Shown: positions 56,826 to 64,000 of the stretch, in pieces
Layout: each line of letters opens with the position of its first letter
Numbering within the stretch: position 1 is the first letter of the stretch
NCBI RefSeq assembly: GCF_035978755.1
Contig: NZ_CP108414.1
Location: forward strand, 248,001-312,000
Length of the DNA stretch: 64,000 nt
Reading direction: 5' to 3'
Source: Streptomyces sp. NBC_01298
GTDB lineage: Bacteria; Actinomycetota; Actinomycetes; Streptomycetales; Streptomycetaceae
Position numbers and translations under genes: made by a program
The notes under the pieces: generated by a model
The model's database searches: none
What the model saw: the letters and a program-made list of their open reading frames with translations, nothing else
What the model was told of the DNA's origin: nothing

Positions 56826-58205
56826 ATGCCCGCAGAAGCGTCCGCGGCGGCACGGAAGGGAGCGTTCATCGCGGTCGCCGTCGCCCTCTTCTGCGTCCAG
56901 CTCGACTTCTTCGCGCTCAATCTGGCCATTCCCGGCATCGCGACGGAGCTCGGCGTCACGGTGTCGGCCGCGCAGTGGACCTTGTCCGCGTACATGCTCG
57001 CCATCGGGTGCTTCTTCATCATCGGCGGCCGGGTGGGCGACGTCTTCGGCCGGCGGGCGGCGCTGCTGGCCGGATCCGCCCTGTTCACCGCCGGGACCGT
57101 GGGGTGCGCGCTGGCTCCCGGCCTCGGGACGCTGGTCACGGCCCGGATCGCCCAGGGGGTGGGTGCGGCGTTCGTCTTCCCGGTGGCCGTGTCGGTCATC
57201 ACCAACACCTTTCCCGAGGAGTCCCGCGGCAGGGCCTTGGGCGCCGTGTTCGGCGTCGCCAACATCGGGACCGCGATCGGGCCCTTCGTGGGCGGCGGGT
57301 TCACCGAGGGGCCCGGCTGGCGCTGGATCTTCTGGGTGATAGCGCCGCTGAGCCTGCTCTCGCTCCTCACCGCTCTCGTGTACGTCCCGGACTCCCGCGA
57401 CACGTCGGCGCCGCGCGAGCTCGACGTGCTCGGCTGCGCCCTGCTCGTCGGCGCCCTCGCCGCCGTCACCCTGACCGTGGAACGGGGCGACGCCTGGGGC
57501 TGGAGCAGCGCCCGCGTTCTCGCCGGTTTCACGGTGGCGGTGGTGGGCGGCGGGCTGTTCCTGGTGCGCGAGCGGCTGGCCCGGCACCCGCTGGTCGATC
57601 TGGGGCTGTTCCGCGACGTCCCGTACGTCCTGGTCACCGGGATGGGCACGGTCACGAACATGGCCTACGGGGTCACCGTCTTCCTCGCCACCCTCTACCT
57701 CCAGGGCGTACGGGGGCTCTCACCGCTCATGGCCGGCACGGTCTTCCTCGCTCCGGCCCTGCTGGTGGCGCTCAGCGGGCCGCTGGGGGCGCGGCTGGGG
57801 CGGAGCCTGCGGCCGACGACGGTGATGGCGCTGGCCGGGATCGGCGCGGGCACGGGGATGTACGCGCTGACCCAGGTCACCGCCTGGTGGCTGTACGTAC
57901 CGGTGTTCGCGTGGTGCGGGCTGGGCCTGGGGCTGGGCTGGACCTACGCGAGCGTGGCGACCCAGCAGCTCGTCCCTCCGGCCAGGGCCGGGGAGGCGTC
58001 GGGGGTCCTGCTGACGTTCCTGGTCACCGGCGGCGCGATCGCGCTGGCCGGGGCGGCCGCGGGGATCTCCGCGATGACTCCGCGGCGGTCGCCGGAGGAG
58101 GCGTACGACGCGATCCTGCGGCTGGGCGGTGCGGCCGTGCTCGCCACGGCGGTCCTCGTCCTGGCCGTGCGCCACCGGCTCGCGGCGCGGGGCGGGCACC
58201 GCTGA
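56826..58205 (+). CDS. MFS drug-exporter-like transporter (DHA2 type)
   Basis: 459 aa, ATG with GAGAGG 10 bases upstream. TM1 AVALFCVQLDFFALNLAIPGIATELG, motif A GGRVGDVFGRRAALL, motif C GVANIGTAIGPFVGGGFTEGPGWRWIFWVIAP. Fourteen helices. Proton-driven exporter of small molecules in the membrane. Substrate unknown. Follows a secreted-protein gene in the same operon and ends at a strong hairpin (58218-58256). Confidence 0.93.
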   Translation: MPAEASAAARKGAFIAVAVALFCVQLDFFALNLAIPGIATELGVTVSAAQWTLSAYMLAIGCFFIIGGRVGDVFGRRAALLAGSALFTAGTVGCALAPGLGTLVTARIAQGVGAAFVFPVAVSVITNTFPEESRGRALGAVFGVANIGTAIGPFVGGGFTEGPGWRWIFWVIAPLSLLSLLTALVYVPDSRDTSAPRELDVLGCALLVGALAAVTLTVERGDAWGWSSARVLAGFTVAVVGGGLFLVRERLARHPLVDLGLFRDVPYVLVTGMGTVTNMAYGVTVFLATLYLQGVRGLSPLMAGTVFLAPALLVALSGPLGARLGRSLRPTTVMALAGIGAGTGMYALTQVTAWWLYVPVFAWCGLGLGLGWTYASVATQQLVPPARAGEASGVLLTFLVTGGAIALAGAAAGISAMTPRRSPEEAYDAILRLGGAAVLATAVLVLAVRHRLAARGGHR

Positions 58206-58217
58206 CGATGCCGACAC

Positions 58218-58256
58218 CGCGGGGGCGGTGGACGTCGCCGTCCTGCCGCCCCCGCG
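58218..58256. terminator. Bidirectional terminator, 11-bp stem
   Basis: CGCGGGGGCGG (58218-58228) pairs exactly with CCGCCCCCGCG (58246-58256), with a 17-base loop. Lies between the convergent stops of the MFS gene (58205) and the small secreted protein gene (58279). Confidence 0.7.
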
Positions 58257-58278
58257 CGCCGGCCGGGGCCGGACGGTC

Positions 58279-58524
58279 CTAGTTGGCGCCGAGGTGGCCG
58301 CCCTTGACCCACTCCGCCTCGCCGTCCTTGGCGCAGGAAGAGGTGTAGGCGGGGCCGAACGGCGCCGGGACGGCGGCGGCGGAGGAGCAGTTGGACGAGA
58401 AGGCCTTGTGGCCGCCCGAGAAGTAGTCGATGTCGACACCGTCGTTGGCCAGGGCCGCGCCGGCGCCGCCGAGCAGGATGCCGGCGGCGAGGACGGAAGC
58501 GGTGACGGCGGAGCGAATACGCAT
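58279..58524 (-). CDS. Small secreted protein, 81 aa
   Basis: Signal peptide MRIRSAVTASVLAAGILLGGAGAALA, cleavage likely before NDGVD. The mature peptide (about 55 residues) has DIDYFSGGHKAFSSNCSSAAAVPAPFGPAYTSSCAKDGEAEWVKGGHLGAN, with two cysteines that can form one disulfide. Not a chaplin or a known bacteriocin by motif. Start context: ATG after AGGGG on the minus strand. Function unknown. Confidence 0.75.
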   Translation of the reverse strand: MRIRSAVTASVLAAGILLGGAGAALANDGVDIDYFSGGHKAFSSNCSSAAAVPAPFGPAYTSSCAKDGEAEWVKGGHLGAN

Positions 58525-58645
58525 TGGTTCCCCTAAGGACTCAAGGATCTGGCGACGCTCCCATGGACGGACGCGTCAGCCGATTCAACGCCCGGCGGGG
58601 CCGACAGGAACGACCGTTCACTCGAACGCCACTGGCGTAACGTTT

Positions 58646-58667
58646 CGACACGTCACATGACGCGTCG
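58646..58667. promoter_or_regulatory. 22-bp palindrome between secreted-peptide and vWA genes
   Basis: CGACACGTCA (58646-58655) and TGACGCGTCG (58658-58667) are complementary at 9 of 10 positions, separated by CA. It is in the 257-bp gap between divergent starts (58524 and 58782). Candidate operator; binder unknown. Confidence 0.5.
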
Positions 58668-58781
58668 CGCGGCCCCATTCGGCTCCGGGCGGGGCCCCTC
58701 GTCCGGGCTCGGACCCATGATCGATTGTCAGTGGCGGGTGAGACGGTAGGAGCATCCAGTCGGAAACGAGGGGGAGCTTCC

Positions 58782-59822
58782 ATGTCCGGAAACCAGAACT
58801 ACATCAACCACGTCGCTCTTGTGTTGGACGCCAGTTCGTCCATGTCGCACCTGAGCCGCAAGGTCGTCGATGTGGCCGACCAGCAGATCGCGTACCTGGC
58901 CCGCCGTTCGGGTGAGCTGGACCAGGAGACCCGCGTCACGGTGTACGTCTTCGCGGACAAGGTGGAGTGCGTCGTCTACGACAAGGACGTGCTGCGGATG
59001 CCGTCGCTGAAGCAGCTGTACCGGACCGGCGGCATGACCGCACTGCTGGCGGCCTCGCTGAAGTCGCAGCGCGAGCTGGCGCAGACCGCCCAGCTGTACG
59101 GCGACCACAGCTTCCTGACGTTCGTGCTGACCGACGGCCAGGAGAACGCCAGCCACCGCTCCCCGGACGCCCCCGCGAAGGATCCGCGCGCACTGGTGAA
59201 GGCCGTGGCCGAGATGATCGAGAAGCAGGAGGACAACTGGACGCTGGCCGTCCTGGTGCCGGACCAGATGGGCAAGCGGGAGGCCATGCAGTGCGGCTTC
59301 CCCAAGGAGAACATCGCCATCTGGGACGCCACGAGCACGCAGGGTCTGGAGGAGGCCGGGCAGGTCATCAAGGAGGCCACCGAGAAGTTCATGGTGGGCC
59401 GCGCCAAGGGGATCCGGGGATCGCGGGCGGTCTTCTCCACGGGCGCGGAGGTGGTCAACAAGGACACCATCGAGGCGGCCGGTCTCACGCCGGCGGATCC
59501 CTCCGGGTACCAGCTGATCCCGGTGGCGCGCGACGCCGCGATCCGGGAGTGGGTCGTCGAATCCGGGCACACCTACAAGACCGGTGGCGCGTTCTACCAG
59601 CTCAGCAAGCCGGAGAAGATCCAGGCGAAGAAGCAGATCGCGGTGCTGGAGAAGAAGACGGACCGGGTGTACACGGGGCCGCAGGCCCGGGCCCTGCTCG
59701 GCCTGCCCGCCGTGGAGGCGCGGGTCAAGCCGGACCACAACGACGAGTTCACGATCTTCGTGCAGAGCACCAGCGTGAACCGGAAGCTCGTATCGAACAC
59801 CCGGCTGCTGCTGATGGTCTGA
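58782..59822 (+). CDS. von Willebrand factor A domain protein
   Basis: 346 aa, ATG at 58782 with GAGGGGGAG upstream. vWA domain (about 8-205): MIDAS motif DASSSMS (Asp16, Ser18, Ser20), TGGMTALL for the Thr, and FVLTDGQENAS for the Asp. The C-terminal about 140 residues (NKDTIEAAGLTPADPSGYQLIPVARDAAIREWVVESGHTYKTGGAFYQLSKPEKIQAKKQIAVLEK) are mixed alpha/beta without a known name. No signal peptide: a cytosolic metal-dependent binding protein. Stand-alone in this window; no MoxR ATPase nearby. Confidence 0.9.
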   Translation: MSGNQNYINHVALVLDASSSMSHLSRKVVDVADQQIAYLARRSGELDQETRVTVYVFADKVECVVYDKDVLRMPSLKQLYRTGGMTALLAASLKSQRELAQTAQLYGDHSFLTFVLTDGQENASHRSPDAPAKDPRALVKAVAEMIEKQEDNWTLAVLVPDQMGKREAMQCGFPKENIAIWDATSTQGLEEAGQVIKEATEKFMVGRAKGIRGSRAVFSTGAEVVNKDTIEAAGLTPADPSGYQLIPVARDAAIREWVVESGHTYKTGGAFYQLSKPEKIQAKKQIAVLEKKTDRVYTGPQARALLGLPAVEARVKPDHNDEFTIFVQSTSVNRKLVSNTRLLLMV

Positions 59823-59899
59823 CGCCTAGCGTCCCCGCCCCGCACCCCTCGCACCGGGCCCGGATGGCGGGCCGAAGGGGAGCGAGGGAGCCTGGGGGT

Positions 59900-60862
59900 A
59901 TGCGTTGGCGTGTGCCAGGGGCGGCGGTGGCCGCGGTGGCCGCCGTACTGCTGGCGGCCGCCGCGCCGCCGCCCGGCGGTGATGACACCGGGCAGCGGGT
60001 GGACATCGGCGGCGGGCGGAGCCTGTACCTGCGCTGCTCGGGCTCCGGAAGTCCGACCGTGGTGCTGCTCGCCGGGCTGCACGAGGCCTCCGACCCGTGG
60101 TCCCTGACCGACACCGCACCACCCGTGCCGAAGGCCCCGGCCGTGCTGCCGGGAGTCGCCGCGTTCACCCGGGTGTGCACCTACGACCGGCCGGGGACCA
60201 TCCGCTACACGGAGCCACCCGAGCTGACGGACCGCAGCACGCCCGTGCGGGGTACCCGGGCCCTGCCGGCCATGGTCCAGGACCTGGACCGGGTACTGAC
60301 GGCCGGGCACGTGCCGGGTCCGTACCTTCTGGTAGGGCACTCCTTCGGCGGGATGCTGGCGCTGCGCTACGCGCAGGAGCACCCGGAGCGGACGCGCGGG
60401 CTCGTCCTGGTCGACGCGCTGGGACCGGCGCTGAAGCCCGCGATGGGGGCGGACTGGGCGGCGTACGTGGAAGCGCTGCGGCATCCCGGTACGCCCTTCG
60501 ACGCCGATCCGGACTTCGAGCAGGTGGACATCGAGGGCGGGGTCACCGCCCTCGACCGCGGCGGACCGCTGCCCCCGGTTCCCGTCGCGGTACTCAGCAA
60601 GACCGAGCCCTTCGCCGTACCGCCCACGATGTCCGGGGATCTGGTGGCGAAGCTGGAGAAGGCCTGGCCCAAGGCGCAGCAGGCCCTGGTGGGCCTGCGG
60701 CCGCAGACCCCGCACCTGCTGGCGACCGGGAGCGACCACTACGTCCAGATCCACGACCCGGACCTCACGATCGCGGCGGTCCGCCTCGTCGCGGACCGGG
60801 CCTCGCCCCCGCCGGGGACGGCCCCGCCCTCGGCCCCGCCCCCGCCCTCGGCCTCGCCGTAG
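59900..60862 (+). CDS. Secreted alpha/beta hydrolase
   Basis: 320 aa, ATG at 59900 with GAGGGAG upstream. Signal peptide MRWRVPGAAVAAVAAVLLAAAAP. Nucleophile Ser148 in LLVGHSFGGM, oxyanion LAGLHEAS, acid in LVLVDALG region, catalytic His in ATGSDHYVQ near the C-terminus. The tail is Pro/Ser/Ala-rich (PPPGTAPPSAPPPPSASP). Likely an exported esterase or lipase-like enzyme. It follows the vWA gene by 77 bp, so could be its own unit. Confidence 0.88.
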   Translation: MRWRVPGAAVAAVAAVLLAAAAPPPGGDDTGQRVDIGGGRSLYLRCSGSGSPTVVLLAGLHEASDPWSLTDTAPPVPKAPAVLPGVAAFTRVCTYDRPGTIRYTEPPELTDRSTPVRGTRALPAMVQDLDRVLTAGHVPGPYLLVGHSFGGMLALRYAQEHPERTRGLVLVDALGPALKPAMGADWAAYVEALRHPGTPFDADPDFEQVDIEGGVTALDRGGPLPPVPVAVLSKTEPFAVPPTMSGDLVAKLEKAWPKAQQALVGLRPQTPHLLATGSDHYVQIHDPDLTIAAVRLVADRASPPPGTAPPSAPPPPSASP

Positions 60863-60885
60863 CGACGTGGTCGAGGGCACCCGGC

Positions 60886-61278
60886 TCAGGCCTGGGTCGG
60901 GTCTCCGGGGATCGGGTGCACCTCGACCGGGTCACCGCCGGGCTTCCCTCCCGGGCCGGGACAGGCCGAGGCGCGTGCGGCGATCTCCAGGGCCCGGTCC
61001 TCGCTCTTGACGTCGACCAGCCAGTACCCGGCCAGGACGGTTCCCTCGTAGGCCGGCCCGTCGGTCACCTGGGGCTTCCCGTCGCTTCCGGCGCGTACCG
61101 TCTTGGCCAGCGAGGGGCCGCCGAGACCCTGTCCGTCCACCCATTCGCCGGCGGCGGTGATGTCCTCGTTGAGGGCGTTCATGTGGGCGAACATGGCCTT
61201 CATGTCGTCCTGGGAGTACGACGACATGATGGCGTCCCACTCGGCGGCGGGCACGTTCATCTGGATCATGTACTTCAT
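60886..61278 (-). CDS. YCII-related (DGPF) protein
   Basis: 130 aa, ATG at 61278 with GAAGGGTG upstream. KYMIQMNVPAAEWDAIMSSYSQDDMKAMFAHMNALNEDITAAGEWVDGQGLGG and VTDGPAYEGTVLAGYWLVDVKSEDRALEIAARASACPGPGG are the dimeric ferredoxin-like YCII/DGPF pattern (here DGPAYEG). The family is near sigma factors of the ECF41/SigJ group in many actinobacteria, but no sigma factor is adjacent here. Function unknown. Confidence 0.88.
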   Translation of the reverse strand: MKYMIQMNVPAAEWDAIMSSYSQDDMKAMFAHMNALNEDITAAGEWVDGQGLGGPSLAKTVRAGSDGKPQVTDGPAYEGTVLAGYWLVDVKSEDRALEIAARASACPGPGGKPGGDPVEVHPIPGDPTQA

Positions 61279-61432
61279 CTTCTTCACCCTTCCGGGGCGG
61301 CTTCCGGGGTTCCGGTCTCTCACAGGGGTAGACAGCCGGTCGCCGCGAAACTCATCGGCCTCCCGGCACCAGATCACGGAAATCCCGTGCTCGCCCCCGG
61401 GGCACCCCTTCCGAGGGACGGGGCGGGGTCCG

Positions 61433-61969
61433 TCACTCCCCTTCGGCCCCGGCGAGAGCGTCGGTGATCAGACGGGTGGCGAAGTCGGGGTCGCCCGTCA
61501 TGCGGTTGATGTACTCCGCGAGGAGGAAGGCCGTGGCCTCCAACGGGTTCATCTCCGCCTCGGTCCACTCCCCGTACTGCTTGCGCCACAGATTGGGGCT
61601 CAAGCCGGTGCCCGCGGCGATGACGAGGCCCGCCATGGTGGGAATGGCCTCGGGGCGCACGCTCCTGGTCATCATGCGCAGCGTGGCGACGATGTTCGGC
61701 ACGACGTACTCGATGACGTCCTTGCCGTGCTCCTCGTGGGCCTTGCGCAGCCAGATCATGAACATGTAGATGAGCGTGCACGCCCCGTCCAGCAGGTCGT
61801 CGGCTTCCCTGGGGCCGAGCGAAGAGGCGTACTGCTCGATCAGCGCCTGCTGTTCGGGGTCCGTCCCGGTCTTGCCGTCGTGAATGCCCTTGAGTCGAGA
61901 ATCGATCATCAACAGCGCCGCGCCCACATCACCCGCGGGAGCGTGCTCGGGTTCGTACTGCGATGCCAC
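61433..61969 (-). CDS. Hypothetical helical protein, 178 aa
   Basis: GTG at 61969 with GGAGGAAT upstream, a strong site. All-helical: ALLMIDSRLKGIHDGKTGTDPEQQALIEQYASSLGPREADDLLDGACTLIYMFMIWLRKAHEEHGKDVIEYVVPNIVATLRMM, PEAIPTMAGLVIAAGTGLSPNLWRKQYGEWTEAEMNPLEATAFLLAEYINRMTGDPDFATRLI. No signal peptide or catalytic motif. Not recognised. Divergent from the nuclease-like gene at 62171 with a 201-bp gap. Confidence 0.75.
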   Translation of the reverse strand: MASQYEPEHAPAGDVGAALLMIDSRLKGIHDGKTGTDPEQQALIEQYASSLGPREADDLLDGACTLIYMFMIWLRKAHEEHGKDVIEYVVPNIVATLRMMTRSVRPEAIPTMAGLVIAAGTGLSPNLWRKQYGEWTEAEMNPLEATAFLLAEYINRMTGDPDFATRLITDALAGAEGE

Positions 61970-62170
61970 AGGATTCCTCCACAGGTCGCCACGATGGACG
62001 GCTCGCCCTGCTCGGCACACTAGACGGCCCGAGCGTCCGCGACCCCCCGCTTGGCTTTCCGTCACGCCCAAGTGCGATGTCCGTCGGGCCCTCACCCCTC
62101 CGGAGCCCGCTCCGAGTTCACGCACCCACCCGCGTCCACCCGCCCGGACCCGGGGCCGGAGAATGTGCCC

Positions 62171-62755
62171 ATGACCGCAGAACTCGGCGCCGTACTGCCG
62201 CGCCGCCGCACGGGGGAAGAACCCCTCCACCTGGACGGCTCCGCCCACGGCAACCTGCTCGGCTTCTGGGCGTGGGCCTATTCGGGACTCGTCGGCAACA
62301 CGCTCCGCGGAGCGCTCGCCGAGTACATCGTCGCGCTCGCGCTCGGGGTGGCCGACCAGGGCACTCGGGTGGACTGGGACTCGGTGGACATCCGCGTGCC
62401 CGGCGGCCCCAAGGTCGAGGTCAAGTCGTCCGCCTACCTCCAGGAGTGGGGCCAGGCCAGGCTGTCCGCCATCACCTTCTCCATCGCTCCCGCGGAAGGC
62501 TGGGACACGGTCACCGGGGCGATCGACCCGGCCCGCCTGCGCCGCGCGGACGTGTACGTCTTCTGCCTCCTCAAACACCAGGACAAGAAGACCCTGGACC
62601 CCCTGGACCTCACACAGTGGTCCTTCTACGTCCTCCCGACCTCCGTCCTCGACGAGCACAGGCCCGGCCAACGCACCCTGAACCTCGCCTCCTTGCTCAG
62701 CCTGGACCCGGTTCACACCGACTTCGCCGGTCTGCGCGCCGCCGTACTCCACTGA
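62171..62755 (+). CDS. Orphan PD-(D/E)XK nuclease-like protein
   Basis: 194 aa, ATG at 62171 with GGAG 9 bases upstream. The pattern E51 (GALAEYIVALALG), D73 (WDSVDIRV), E83-V-K85 (KVEVKSSAYLQEWGQ) is the restriction-endonuclease-like E...D...ExK core. The remaining part (ITFSIAPAEGWDTVTGAIDPARLRRADVYVFCLLKHQDKKTLDPLDLTQWSFYVLPTSVLDE) also fits restriction-like proteins of type II style. No methylase, helicase or other defence gene is next to it. It may be a DNA-damage nuclease or a solitary restriction-like protein. The call is by motif only. Confidence 0.7.
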   Translation: MTAELGAVLPRRRTGEEPLHLDGSAHGNLLGFWAWAYSGLVGNTLRGALAEYIVALALGVADQGTRVDWDSVDIRVPGGPKVEVKSSAYLQEWGQARLSAITFSIAPAEGWDTVTGAIDPARLRRADVYVFCLLKHQDKKTLDPLDLTQWSFYVLPTSVLDEHRPGQRTLNLASLLSLDPVHTDFAGLRAAVLH

Positions 62756-62844
62756 TCAGCGGGACCGGAAGCCCGGCCCCTCGCGGCCCCGCCGTGTGAG
62801 GATGCGGCCAAGACGACTTCATGATCGGCGAGTTGAGGAGCCCC

Positions 62845-63303
62845 ATGCGGATGCGGATACGAACGAGCCCGCCCGTTGACGACCGCGCCGCCCCCCGGGT
62901 GCCTGCGGGAAGACTCGCCGGCCTCTCCCTGATCGTCGGCTGCGCTCTGCTCCTGACGGCCTGTACGGAGCGGGAGGGGACCGCCGCGCCGGTCAGACCG
63001 ACGGTGACGAGTACGGCCGCGCCGTCGGCCGCCCTGGCACTGGCACTGGCCGACCGGTATCACCGGGCGGGCGGCGACGAGAGCGTGTACGCCATCCAGC
63101 GGGAGGCGGGTCCCGACGAGGCCCCGCTCCTGATCCTCCGGACCACGCACACCGATTCGGGCCACGCACTCTTCGAGCAGCAGCGGGACTCCGTCCTCTC
63201 CTACCTCACCCGGTCCGAGCAACTCTCCACGTCCGAGGGCTACCTGATGGACGTGTTCGGCGCGCACGGGGCCCTGCTCCACCGCTGGGACGCCCGCTCC
63301 TAG
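62845..63303 (+). CDS. Small lipoprotein, 152 aa
   Basis: ATG at 62845 with GAGGAG 4 bases upstream. Signal peptide II: RLAGLSLIVGCALLLTAC gives a lipobox LLTAC with Cys acylation at about residue 40. The mature part has ALALALADRYHRAGGDESVYAIQREAGPDEAPLLILRTTHTDSGHALFEQQRDSVLSYLTRSEQLSTSEGYLMDVFGAHGALLHRWDARS, which is one alpha/beta domain. Not recognised. Anchored on the outer face of the membrane. 3' end is followed at once by the transposase relic. Confidence 0.78.
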   Translation: MRMRIRTSPPVDDRAAPRVPAGRLAGLSLIVGCALLLTACTEREGTAAPVRPTVTSTAAPSAALALALADRYHRAGGDESVYAIQREAGPDEAPLLILRTTHTDSGHALFEQQRDSVLSYLTRSEQLSTSEGYLMDVFGAHGALLHRWDARS

Positions 63304-63311
63304 GCCGTTTC

Positions 63312-63579
63312 TTAGCGATCACCTCGCGGCCCAGATGTGGATGGCCGCGAGGTGGAGGGCCGCCTGGTAGACAGTCGCGGTCTTGTCGTAGCGAGTGGCC
63401 AGGATTTCCCGCTCCCCGGGATGCCGGTCAGTAGAACGGCCCCGGCAGCCGGCTCGCGATCGACGGGCACCAGATCCAAGCTCATACGACTTCTCCAAAC
63501 ACAAACGATCAAGGCCTCGAGGGTACGCGCTGCCCCTGATGCGCCGAATCGGCGACCCCTTGATCCACTTTCGGCACAC
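63312..63579 (-). pseudogene. 3' tail of an IS5-type transposase
   Basis: The minus-strand frame ends in EILATRYDKTATVYQAALHLAAIHIWAAR, the common C-terminus of actinobacterial IS5-family DDE transposases. Nothing upstream in any frame restores the DDE core; SRAGCRGRSTDRHPGERE looks unrelated. So only about 30 codons of the gene remain. It marks a past insertion between the lipoprotein and a methyltransferase gene. Confidence 0.75.
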
Positions 63580-63583
63580 GCCC

Positions 63584-64000
63584 CTAGAACTCGGGCGGCT
63601 TGCGCCACACGGAGATGTGCTTCGCGGAGTCCTGGGTGAACGGCGCCCCGTCCCAGTCCGCGACGCGATGTTCCTTCTCCAGCCCGGCGATCCGTGCCAT
63701 CAGGTCGAGCTCCGCCGGCCACGCGTAGCGGTGCCGGGAGTTGTCGCGGCGGTAGCGGACGTCATCGCCGTCGCCTTCGCGGGTGAAGTGGTGCGATACG
63801 AGGATCTGCTCGACCAGGTCGAAGGTGTCGAAGCCGAGGTGCTGCTCGGAGACGTCGAACGGCACCGCGACCTGGCCGGGCGGCAGGAACCGCAGCGGCG
63901 GCACCCCCAGCTCGATGACGAACCGGCCGCCGGGCTCCAGATGGCGTGCGGCGTTGCGGAAGCACTCGATCTGCTCGTCCTGCGTGAGCAGGTTCGTGAT
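63584..64000 (-). CDS. SAM-dependent methyltransferase, 3' part only
   Basis: The frame runs off the window end. Readable part: TNLLTQDEQIECFRNAARHLEPGGRFVIELGVPPLRFLPPGQVAVPFDVSEQHLGFDTFDLVEQILVSHHFTREGDGDDVRYRRDNSRHRYAWPAELDLMARIAGLEKEHRVADWDGAPFTQDSAKHISVWRKPPEF. The LEPGGRFVIELG stretch is a post-motif III segment of class I methyltransferases, and YAWPAELDLMARIAGL is their usual last helix region. The start and motif I are beyond the window. Confidence 0.85.
   Translation of the reverse strand: MTNLLTQDEQIECFRNAARHLEPGGRFVIELGVPPLRFLPPGQVAVPFDVSEQHLGFDTFDLVEQILVSHHFTREGDGDDVRYRRDNSRHRYAWPAELDLMARIAGLEKEHRVADWDGAPFTQDSAKHISVWRKPPEF

Noticed and set aside
63312..63579. Complete insertion sequence near the right end
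   Set aside because: Only the last about 30 codons of a transposase are readable and no matching inverted ends were found.

Overview
This window is high-GC actinobacterial DNA, almost certainly from a Streptomyces-like soil bacterium. The evidence is strong third-position G/C bias with long open shadow frames, GGAG-type ribosome sites before ATG/GTG starts, NarL/DesK-type kinases, Tat-exported enzymes, a family 18 chitinase with a TGGTCCAGACCT (DasR/chitinase-type) upstream element, GPP34, DUF2236/MpaB and DUF2264 proteins, and a terpene synthase relic. No rRNA, tRNA, CRISPR array or large biosynthetic cluster was seen. The layout is that of an accessory or arm-like region: many small transcription units, several with a divergent regulator and a visible operator.

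Left part (1-13.9 kb): a truncated sensor kinase; a secreted protein of unknown function facing a membrane protein, with a hairpin in the shared 3' end; then a tightly coupled three-gene operon of a P-loop GTPase and two small proteins that share a C-terminal helical motif (4551-6390), the best candidate for an undescribed system. Next come a double-module histidine kinase with its LuxR-type response regulator, a protein of unknown function, an HNH-like protein, a GNAT acetyltransferase, and an epoxide hydrolase divergent from an XRE-cupin regulator.

Middle part (13.9-36.6 kb): a malonate-type operon (MatC-like carrier, a crotonase lacking the hydratase glutamates, MatB-like synthetase) divergent from an IclR regulator with twin 19-bp operators; a DUF2236 protein, an MMPL exporter and a methyltransferase; a two-gene SWIM zinc-finger plus large helical-repeat protein operon; a Tat-exported amidohydrolase; a chitinase; a stand-alone MurE-like ligase; a peptide-transporter relic; a deoxynucleoside kinase; and a Tat-exported agmatine deiminase.

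Right part (36.6-64 kb): an amidase, a DUF2264 protein, a TetR/aldo-keto reductase pair, a RelE-like/DUF6247-like toxin-antitoxin pair, a thioredoxin-fold/TetR operon, a sirtuin, an EF-hand protein, a DUF2236/TetR pair with twin palindromes, two MFS drug exporters, a GH13 alpha-glucosidase, a GlxA-type regulator divergent from an NAD(P)-binding protein, GPP34 next to a decayed terpene synthase, a vWA protein, a secreted hydrolase, small unknown proteins, an orphan PD-(D/E)XK nuclease-like protein, a lipoprotein, a transposase tail and the end of a methyltransferase.

Recurring logic: ATGA/GTGA 4-bp overlaps couple the genes of at least six operons (GTPase trio, kinase-regulator, SWIM pair, toxin-antitoxin, thioredoxin-TetR), and divergent regulator-target pairs carry single or doubled dyads in short intergenic gaps. 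All functional calls come from reading motifs by eye; no database search was run.
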